Source: Acidobacteriaceae bacterium
Lineage (GTDB): Bacteria; Acidobacteriota; Terriglobia; Terriglobales; Acidobacteriaceae
Direction of reading: 5' to 3'
NCBI GenBank assembly: GCA_003164255.1
Contig: PLST01000281.1
Span: forward strand, 1 to 12,105
Length of the DNA stretch: 12,105 bases
Shown here: positions 6,342 to 12,105 of the stretch, piece by piece
Layout: the number at the start of each line of letters is the position of its first letter
How positions within the stretch are numbered: position 1 is the stretch's first letter
The notes under the pieces: generated by a model
What the model saw: the letters and a program-made list of their open reading frames with translations, nothing else
Told to the model about the DNA's origin: nothing
The model's database searches: none
Made by a program: the position numbers and the translations under genes

Positions 6342-7957
6342 TGGCTGACCTTGCAACGGTCGTTGAAGTCATCCCTTCGGGCAAAACTCTGCAAGACCGC
6401 AGGACGAAGAAGTCTTCAAGCCGAGCAGGAATCATCGCCTTCCTCATCGCCCTGGCAGGCGGCCTTGGCTACATAGCGTTCCACGTGGCACGTGATCTGG
6501 ATAACGTCACGGTCACCAGCGCATGGCCCTATCTCCTGTTGGGCCTCGCCTTGCTCATCGCCCTTGGCTTTGAATTCGTTAACGGCTTCCACGACACCGC
6601 CAATGCCGTCGCCACGGTCATCTACACCCACTCGTTGGAACCCAATATTGCCGTCGTGTGGTCGGGAATCTGCAACCTCGCTGGCGTGCTCTTCTCCACT
6701 GGCACCGTAGCCTTCGCCGTCATCACGCTGCTCCCCGTTGAACTCATCCTAAAAGTCAGTTCCGGAGCAGGTTTTGCGATGGTCTTCGCTCTTCTCATTG
6801 CCGCCATCATCTGGAACCTCGGAACCTGGTGGTTCGGCCTCCCGGCTTCCAGTTCGCACACCATGGTCGGCTCCATCATGGGGGTTGGCCTCGCCAACCA
6901 GTTCTTGAATTTCCGCAGCGGCGCCTCCGGTCTCGACTGGCAGCAGGTCATCAAGGTTCTCAAGGCTTTGCTCATCTCGCCCATTCTCGGTTTTGCCCTC
7001 GCCGGAATCCTGATCCTCATTTCCAAGCGCCTCATCAAATCCCCCGCCCTTTATCAGGCGCCTAAAGACAAGACGCCTCCGCCCTTTCCCATCCGCGCCC
7101 TCATGGTGCTCACCTGTACAGGCGTCAGTTTCTTCCATGGTTCCAACGACGGACAAAAAGGCATGGGCCTCATCATGCTCATCCTCATCGGCACCGTTCC
7201 CACGGCTTATGCCCTCAACCATGCGGTCAGCCCCATGGAGGTGCAGCAGTTTATTGCGGCCTCTGAACAAGCCACGCAAATCCTCGATCGCCATGTGAGC
7301 CCTGCCGCCGCCGACCCCGACCCTCGCGCCACGGTCACCGCCTACCTCCGCACCCGGCAGATGCAGCCCGCCACCTTACCGGCTCTCGGCGATCTCGTGG
7401 AAAATGTAGACCGCGAAGTTGTGCTCTACAAAGCCTTCAAATCGGTTCCGGCAGAGGATCAGTCCAACATCCGCAACGACATGTATCTGACCAGCGAAGC
7501 CCTCCGCCAGATGCAGAAGGACCATAACCCGGCCTTTACCGCAGAGGAGACGACGGCTCTCGATAACTACAAAACCCGCCTGGATAAAGCCACCAAGTTC
7601 ATTCCCACCTGGGTGAAAGTGGCTGTTGCCCTCGCGCTCGGCCTCGGTACCATGGTCGGCTGGAAGCGCATCGTCGTCACCGTCGGCGAGAAGATCGGCA
7701 AGGAGCACCTGACCTACGCGCAGGGCGCCAGCGCCGGCCTCGTCACCATGGCCACCATCTTTGCCGCAGACCAATTCGGGTTGCCGGTCAGTACAACCCA
7801 CATCCTCAGTTCCGGTGTGGCCGGCACCATGGCTGCCAACGGAAGCGGTCTCCGTTTGTCTACGATACGGAACATCGCTGCGGGCTGGGTCTTCACCTTG
7901 CCCGCGGCAGCTCTGCTCTCCGGGTTGCTCTACCTCATCTTCCACAGCATCTCCTGA
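6341..7957 (+). CDS. pit: PitA-type low-affinity inorganic phosphate transporter (intact copy)
   Basis: The 538-residue inner-membrane PiT-family (PHO4) transporter probably moves a metal-phosphate complex in symport with protons, as E. coli PitA does. Both inverted-repeat halves are present. The first has NGFHDTANAVAT (N81–T92) and GLPASSSHTMVG. The second has FFHGSNDGQKG (H266-G-S-N-D270) and GLPVSTTHILSSGVAGTM (from G480). They are joined by a hydrophilic loop of about 120 residues (about 295–415), also a feature of E. coli PitA, which matches closely in the C-terminal third. ATG 6341 is chosen because the second copy begins with the same MADLAT; GGTGAT at 6330–6335 gives the ribosome-binding site. 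A terminator-like hairpin follows at 8006–8029. No pit accessory gene (PhoU-like, DUF47) is beside it. Confidence 0.95.
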   Translation: MADLATVVEVIPSGKTLQDRRTKKSSSRAGIIAFLIALAGGLGYIAFHVARDLDNVTVTSAWPYLLLGLALLIALGFEFVNGFHDTANAVATVIYTHSLEPNIAVVWSGICNLAGVLFSTGTVAFAVITLLPVELILKVSSGAGFAMVFALLIAAIIWNLGTWWFGLPASSSHTMVGSIMGVGLANQFLNFRSGASGLDWQQVIKVLKALLISPILGFALAGILILISKRLIKSPALYQAPKDKTPPPFPIRALMVLTCTGVSFFHGSNDGQKGMGLIMLILIGTVPTAYALNHAVSPMEVQQFIAASEQATQILDRHVSPAAADPDPRATVTAYLRTRQMQPATLPALGDLVENVDREVVLYKAFKSVPAEDQSNIRNDMYLTSEALRQMQKDHNPAFTAEETTALDNYKTRLDKATKFIPTWVKVAVALALGLGTMVGWKRIVVTVGEKIGKEHLTYAQGASAGLVTMATIFAADQFGLPVSTTHILSSGVAGTMAANGSGLRLSTIRNIAAGWVFTLPAAALLSGLLYLIFHSIS

Positions 7958-8005
7958 TTTGTTTGCAAGCCATTTTGCATCCGAGCTTTGGTTCTTTCGC
8001 TTCTT

Positions 8006-8036
8006 CGACGCCGCCTTCGGGCGGCGTCGGCGCTTT
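8006..8036 (+). terminator. Strong hairpin with UUCG tetraloop after pit
   Basis: CGACGCCGCC (8006–8015) and GGCGGCGTCG (8020–8029) form a perfect 10-bp stem closed by a C(TTCG)G tetraloop. The sequence GCGCTTT follows, so the T-tract is poor. It lies 48 bases after the pit stop and very probably ends or stabilises the pit transcript. Confidence 0.75.
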
Positions 8037-8173
8037 CCGGAATTAAATCCTGCCCATCGCCGACCGCCTGGCAACTCTCTGCTCTGAAATCGACAGGCTC
8101 CTCAAGTGAGTTCCGCGAATGCCGATACATTCACTGGACGGTTCCGCATTCTGCCCGCCGACATCGGTATTGC

Positions 8174-8204
8174 GCATGGCCTCACAGCTTCACTGTGCCC
8201 ATGC
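8174..8204 (+). other. Hairpin in the leader of the HDOD gene
   Basis: GCATGG (8174–8179) pairs with CCATGC (8199–8204). Inside this, CACAG (8183–8187) pairs with CTGTG (8193–8197) around a CTTCA loop, giving eleven pairs with a small asymmetric internal loop. It sits about 54 bases before the gene start. It does not resemble a known riboswitch consensus, including the c-di-GMP-I type. Nothing else stands out in the 300 bases between pit and this gene apart from the terminator. Confidence 0.4.
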
Positions 8205-8245
8205 CGCATTTGCTCTTCTTCTCGGTGATCAGCTGCCCCGTTTCA

Positions 8246-8251
8246 GGGAGA
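8246..8251 (+). promoter_or_regulatory. Ribosome-binding site that sets the HDOD gene start
   Basis: GGGAGA lies six bases before ATG 8258. The same frame is open back to 7988, but that longer frame would run through the terminator hairpin at 8006–8029 and encodes nothing family-like before residue 8258. The shorter start is therefore preferred. Confidence 0.75.
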
Positions 8252-8257
8252 CAAGCC

Positions 8258-9514
8258 ATGGCGACTCTTGCGGCAGAAGCTCAAAAGCCCATCACTGCTC
8301 AGCCGGAGTCGTCAGCCGAAATGCGGTATGTCGCCCGCCAGCCAATTCTCGACCTGCAGGGTCGCGTTCATGGCTACGATCTGCTCTTCCGCAACACACC
8401 CGAGACTATCCTTCGCAAAGACGGCGAAATGGCCGTCGAAACCATGCTCGACAACGAAGTCATCTTCGGGCTTGAGCGGCTCACAAACGGCCTGCCCGCA
8501 TTCATCACCTGCACTGCTGAGGCGCTGGCTGAGGGTTGGGTGCTGGTGCTGGTGCCCGGACTTACCGTTCTGGGGGTATCCGCCAGCCTGGAGCCGGCTC
8601 CCGCCCTCGTGGAGGCCTGCGAAACCCTGCGCGGACGTGGCTTTCGTCTCGCGCTCGACGATTTCACCCGGCGGGTTCCTCCTCATCCGCTGCTCGAGCA
8701 GGCCGACTACGTCCGTCTCGACTTCAGGCACTTCACAAACTCTGAAAACGAGCAGCTCCAAAAATGGGGTCTGAAATCGCTCGTCAGAGTAGCCCAGAAC
8801 GTAAAAACTGAAGAGGACCAGCGCAAGGCCTGCACTCTCGGCTTCACCTTGTTCCAGGGTGACTACTTCTGCCACCCGGTTTTATTAAAAAAACGTAAGG
8901 TTCCGGCAAACCGCCTTTCCCATCTTGAAATCGTTCGCGAGCTCTATCACGATCCGATCAACATCCATAAGGTAAGTAATCTAGTCAGGCGCGACGCCGC
9001 CCTTACTTATCGCCTTCTACGGCTCGTCAACTCCCCCATCTACGGCATCTACCGTGAGATCCGTTCCATTGAGTCGGCCATCACCGTGTTGGGTGAAGCT
9101 ACCTTCCGCCGCGTTGTGTCGCTGGCCGTACTCAGCGAGCTCAATGTCGACCAGCCTGCGGCAATCCTTCAAATGGCCCTGGCGCGCGCGCGTTTTTGTG
9201 AGCTGGCGGCTCACGACTGCGGCCTTGATGCCGATGAACAGTACCTCCTGGGCATGCTCAGCCTGTTGCCGGCCATGCTTGGCGTCCCTATGGAAGAGAT
9301 TGTGCCCATCCTTCCCTTGCGCGGCCAGATTTGCGAAGCCCTGGCTGGAAATTACACCTCCGAGGGCAGATTGCTTGGGTGGCTCGAATCGCATGAGCGC
9401 GGCAACTGGGCTTCCTGCGACCGGATCGTCTCAACCCATCGCCTCGACGCGCATATGCTCCTCCGCAGCTACTTCCAAGCCGTCTCATGGGCAGAGCCGC
9501 CGGTAACCACCTGA
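8258..9514 (+). CDS. EAL-like/HDOD two-domain signalling protein (COG3434, YuxH-like)
   Basis: The 418-residue cytoplasmic protein matches the COG3434 layout. A degenerate EAL phosphodiesterase domain (about 22–212) begins YVARQPILDLQGRVHGYDLL. The HDOD domain (about 217–400) has LEIVRELYHDPINIHKVSNL, LLRLVNSPIYG (N258-S259) and SIESAITVLGEATFRRVVSL. The EAL signature is replaced by Y40-D41-L42-L43. The later DDF (D134-D135-F136) is kept but followed by TRRVP rather than the usual glycine-rich loop. The metal site therefore looks incomplete and hydrolysis of c-di-GMP is doubtful; binding is still possible. HDOD domains are related to HD hydrolases but lack their catalytic residues, and often act as scaffolds in signalling. 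The gene lies between the two pit copies, but its sequence shows no link to phosphate. Confidence 0.87.
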   Translation: MATLAAEAQKPITAQPESSAEMRYVARQPILDLQGRVHGYDLLFRNTPETILRKDGEMAVETMLDNEVIFGLERLTNGLPAFITCTAEALAEGWVLVLVPGLTVLGVSASLEPAPALVEACETLRGRGFRLALDDFTRRVPPHPLLEQADYVRLDFRHFTNSENEQLQKWGLKSLVRVAQNVKTEEDQRKACTLGFTLFQGDYFCHPVLLKKRKVPANRLSHLEIVRELYHDPINIHKVSNLVRRDAALTYRLLRLVNSPIYGIYREIRSIESAITVLGEATFRRVVSLAVLSELNVDQPAAILQMALARARFCELAAHDCGLDADEQYLLGMLSLLPAMLGVPMEEIVPILPLRGQICEALAGNYTSEGRLLGWLESHERGNWASCDRIVSTHRLDAHMLLRSYFQAVSWAEPPVTT

Positions 9515-9720
9515 CCAAACACCATTTCTCTTTTTGCTTTTTGTGTAGCTCGCCAGCACGCTCACCTGCGGACCGCGCTGCCAGTTCCTCCACCTCTAAG
9601 TCGCTGACCTACCCCGCTCCATCGTTCGTAGCCTTGCCGCGCATCTCCTGATTCTCATATTCAAACAGGCTTAACATTTCGAGCGTCTGATTCATTCTCC
9701 TTTCATCTGCAGCGCCTATC

Positions 9721-9764
9721 TCTGTCTAGGTCCGGCATCCGGGGCCCCGGCTCTACGGGACAGA
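9721..9764. repeat. 12-bp perfect palindrome with an outer stem, upstream of the second pit copy
   Basis: CCGGGGCCCCGG at 9739–9750 is a perfect palindrome. TCTGTC (9721–9726) and GACAGA (9759–9764) can form an outer stem around it. It lies 45 bases before the second pit start, so it could be a protein-binding site or leader structure. The other bases from 9515 to 9720 are T- and C-rich and show no gene. Confidence 0.4.
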
Positions 9765-9781
9765 CTCTCTCCACATCTTCC

Positions 9782-9787
9782 GGAGGT
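9782..9787 (+). promoter_or_regulatory. Ribosome-binding site marking the original start of the second pit copy
   Basis: GGAGGT lies seven bases before ATG 9795. This is the best Shine-Dalgarno sequence I see in the window. It shows that the true start is 9795, not the ATG at 9857 that opens the longest frame. Confidence 0.85.
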
Positions 9788-9794
9788 CCATTCC

Positions 9795-11418
9795 ATGGCC
9801 GACTTGGCTACTACTGCTGGCTCCCCACCCATTGGGGTGTCGATCCTCGATAAAAAATGAAGAAGGACATGCCCACATGGGTCAGCCTCATCCTTGTCCT
9901 GGCGGCATTGGTGGGCGGACTCTCGTTCATCGGTGTTCATGTCATCCAGGATCTTGGCACCATCAAGATCGTGAGCGTCTGGCCCTATGTGCTTCTCAGC
10001 CTGGCACTCCTCATCGCGCTCAGCTTTGAGTTTGTCAATGGCTTCCACGACACCGCCAACGCCGTTGCCACGGTGATTTATACGCACTCTCTCGATCCGA
10101 ACATCGCCGTCATCTGGTCGGGTCTTTGCAACTTGACCGGCGTTCTCATGTCCTCCGGTGCGGTTGCCTTCAGCGTCATCACCTTGCTCCCGGTCGAGCT
10201 CATCCTCAGGGTCAGCTCGGGCGCAGGATACTCCATGGTGTTTGCACTCCTCATCGCCGCCATCCTGTGGAACCTGGGCACCTGGTGGCTTGGTCTCCCG
10301 GCCTCGAGCCTGCACACCATGGTCGGCTCCATCATTGGCGTCGGCGTCGCCAACCAGATCATGAGTTCCTTCAGCGGTACCTCCGGCGTGGACTGGACGC
10401 AGGCCAGCAAGGTCTTCCAGGTGCTCCTCATCTCGCCTGTTATCGGCTTCGTCGGAGCCGCTCTCTTGTTCCTCCTCTCCAAATGGACCATCCGCTACCC
10501 TGCGCTCTATGAGGCGCCCAAGGACAACACGCCTCCACCGTGGCCCATCCGCCTGCTGCTCATCTTCACCTGCTCCGGCGTCAGTTTCTCTCATGGTTCC
10601 AACGACGGCCAAAAAGGCATGGGCCTCATAATGCTGATTCTCATCGGCACCGTCCCCACGGCTTACGCTCTCAACCACGCCGTAACTCCAAGGGACATGC
10701 AGGACTTCGTCGCTGCATCCGACAAGGCCGTCTCCATCATCTAGTCTCGCGTTGACAAGAACGCGGTCATGGCCGGAGACCCGCGCTCCAACCTCACGGA
10801 ATACCTGCAAACCAAGCAGTTGCAGCCTGAAGACATGACCGCACTCAGCGAAATCATCCGCGATCTTGAGGGCGATGTGCAGGCCTATGGCGACTACAAA
10901 AGCGTTCCGCCAAACCTGCAGACCAACGTCCGCAATGACATGTACGTCACCAGCGAAGCCCTTCGCCTCATGCTCAAGGCAGACAACCCCAAGTTCAATC
11001 CGGATGAGAAGGCGGCATTGAACAACTACAAATCCAAAGTCGACAAGGCCACCAAATTCATCCCCGCCTGGGTCAAGGTGGCTGTAGCCCTAGCGCTGGG
11101 GCTCGGCACCATGGTGAGCTGGAAGCGCATTGTGGTCACCGTCGGTGAAAAATCGGCAAAGAACACCTCACCTACGCCCAGGGCGCCTGCGCAGAGTTGG
11201 TCGCCATGGCCACCATCTCCGCTGCCGATAAGTTCGGATTGCCCGTCTCCACCACCCACGTGCTCAGCTCGGGCGTTGCCGGAACTATGGCGGCCAACAA
11301 GAGGGGTCTGCAGGTAGCAACCTTGCGCAACATTGCTATGGCCTGGATCTTCACGCTCCCCGTAGCTGCCCTGCCTTCTGGCTCCCTCTATTTCCTCTTC
11401 CGCCAGATTTCAAACTAG
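9795..11418 (+). pseudogene. Second PitA-type phosphate transporter gene, broken by two frameshifts and an amber codon
   Basis: Starting at ATG 9795 the product begins MADLATTAGSPP, like the intact copy. It then meets TGA at 9858–9860 just after an A6 run (9852–9857); one more A would join it to the frame beginning at 9857. That frame carries NGFHDTANAVAT and SHGSNDGQKG but ends at an in-frame TAG (10742–10744), in the loop between the two halves. The same frame then continues to an A5 run (11148–11152), where one A is again missing compared with GEKIGKEH. The last part, with GLPVSTTHVLSSG, runs to the TAG at 11416–11418. Restoring both bases gives 541 codons before the stop, against 538 in the intact copy. 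Other oddities are Leu for Ser in GLPASSLHTMVG (codon 10310–10312) and Pro in the last helix (ALPSG). It is most likely a recent pseudogene; recoding or sequence error are alternatives. Confidence 0.85.
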
Positions 11419-11434
11419 TTAGCCAGACCGTCAC

Positions 11435-11468
11435 AAAGAGGCGTCCCCAGCCAGGGACGCCTCTTTTT
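11435..11468 (+). terminator. Rho-independent terminator after the second pit copy
   Basis: AAAGAGGCGTCCC (11435–11447) pairs perfectly with GGGACGCCTCTTT (11454–11466), a 13-bp stem with a 6-base loop. The T-run (11464–11468) overlaps the 3' arm. It lies 16 bases after the final pit stop and isolates the pit block from scpB. Confidence 0.93.
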
Positions 11469-11551
11469 GCGCTTTCCAGGGTGTATCTGGCCCCCGTCAA
11501 CAGGCACCATGGCTCCATATCCGGTACCATACTTGAGGTACCTATAGACGA

Positions 11552-12105
11552 ATGAGCCTGAAAGCAAAGCTGGAAGCAGTCATTTACGCCGCCGAAGAGC
11601 CGGTTACACTGGCCCAACTCGCTCTCCTATTCACCGACGAAGCCCTCGAATGGAAGGCGGAGCAGGAAGCCGAAGCGGCCCAGGCCGCCGAAGCCTCAGG
11701 CTCCGAAGGAGAATCCGAGCCTGCCGCCGACGCCGAGCTCGGTTTCATCGAGCCCGAACTCGCAGCAGCGGCTGCACCTTCTCCGGAATCGACCCTCCCC
11801 GTCAGCCCGCAGGCTGAAGACACCGCTCCCGAGGGAGAAGACTCCAACATCGACCTCCCCAAAGAAGGCGGCGCTGAGCTCGACTCCGGCTCCGATTCAG
11901 AAGCGGTCGGCGATGCGGCAGCCGAGGCGGCGCTGAAGCGCGAAGCGCGACTGCGTGACCGCGAGGCCCGCACCATTCTCCGCCAGTTGCTCGACGAGCT
12001 GATCGCCACCTACGCTTCTGACGGCCGTGGCATTGAGATTCGCGAGATCGCCGGCGGATATCGCATGGCCACCAAGCCCGAATATCACGATGCGGTGCGC
12101 ACCTT
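11552..12105 (+). CDS. scpB: Segregation and condensation protein B, 5' part, with an acidic insertion
   Basis: The frame is open to the window edge: 184 complete codons plus two bases. ScpB dimers bind ScpA and complete the SMC-ScpAB condensin. The N-terminus LKAKLEAVIYAAEEPVTLAQ is typical of ScpB. The expected continuation LRQLLDELIATY (from residue 143) and RGIEIREIAGGYRMATKPEY follow. Between them, residues about 30–138 are rich in Glu, Ala, Ser, Pro and Asp, where normal ScpB has only a short connection of roughly 25 residues. The insertion is therefore inside the first winged-helix domain and is probably a disordered acidic loop, ending in a charged helix (LKREARLRDREAR). The ATG at 11552 is the natural start, but the upstream GAGG lies 14 bases away, so initiation may be weak. 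GGTACC occurs at 11523 and again at 11537. Confidence 0.9.
   Translation, partial: MSLKAKLEAVIYAAEEPVTLAQLALLFTDEALEWKAEQEAEAAQAAEASGSEGESEPAADAELGFIEPELAAAAAPSPESTLPVSPQAEDTAPEGEDSNIDLPKEGGAELDSGSDSEAVGDAAAEAALKREARLRDREARTILRQLLDELIATYASDGRGIEIREIAGGYRMATKPEYHDAVRT

Noticed and set aside
7988..8257. In-frame N-terminal extension of the HDOD protein back to 7988
   Set aside because: It would translate through the terminator hairpin at 8006–8029, has no ribosome-binding site and encodes nothing family-like. ATG 8258 has GGGAGA six bases upstream.
7947..9653. 13-base exact direct repeat GCATCTCCTGATT at 7947–7959 (pit end) and 9641–9653, possibly marking the edges of an inserted HDOD gene
   Set aside because: The match does not extend on either side. 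About one shared 13-mer is expected by chance in 12 kb of random DNA.
9716..10810. 364-codon minus-strand frame opposite the second pit copy
   Set aside because: It lies antisense to clearly pit-homologous sequence. A similar but shorter shadow lies opposite the intact pit gene, and the product is a charged, family-less sequence.

Overview
The window carries one continuous run of plus-strand genes with GC-rich codon use, about 60 % GC by eye. It looks like chromosomal DNA of a Gram-negative, non-proteobacterial organism. My best guess is Acidobacteriota (class Terriglobia), from the combination of a large YidC, an M50 protease–trpS–scpA–scpB neighbourhood, a COG3434-type HDOD protein and the overall protein style. 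That is inference; no rRNA or other phylogenetic marker is present to settle it. I saw no tRNA, rRNA, CRISPR array, transposase or phage gene.

Layout. Positions 1–969 hold the 3' part of yidC, closed by a strong hairpin terminator. Positions 1082–1804 encode a small left-handed beta-helix acyltransferase. Positions 1863–5852 hold a probable operon: an M50 site-2-type protease, tryptophanyl-tRNA synthetase (trpS) and the condensin kleisin gene scpA. The scpA partner, scpB, begins only at 11552 and runs off the right edge. Between them lies a 5.7-kb block: an intact PitA-type phosphate transporter gene (6341–7957), an EAL-like/HDOD regulatory protein gene (8258–9514), and a second pit copy (9795–11418) that is broken in three places. 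A strong terminator at 11435–11468 separates this block from scpB.

Points of interest. (1) ScpA has an N-terminal extension of about 430 residues rich in Glu, Pro and Ala, and ScpB has an acidic insertion of about 100 residues inside its first winged-helix domain. Two partner subunits of one SMC complex therefore both carry acidic, probably disordered additions. (2) TrpRS carries four cysteines spaced C-x21-C-x6-C-x2-C, nearly the pattern of the iron-sulfur TrpRS of Thermotoga maritima. (3) The second pit copy has two one-base losses in A-runs and an in-frame amber codon, yet every segment otherwise matches the intact copy. It is either a young pseudogene or, less likely, a recoded gene. (4) The pit–HDOD–pit block sits where scpA and scpB are usually adjacent. 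(5) Several strong hairpins and a possible 46-codon leader ORF whose stop overlaps the pit start lie in the intergenic DNA.

How the genes fit together. YidC inserts membrane proteins. ScpA and ScpB join SMC to organise and segregate the chromosome. TrpRS charges tRNA-Trp. The M50 protease probably cleaves a membrane-bound substrate. The pit genes import phosphate with a metal ion. The HDOD protein is a probable signalling scaffold whose link to phosphate is unproven.
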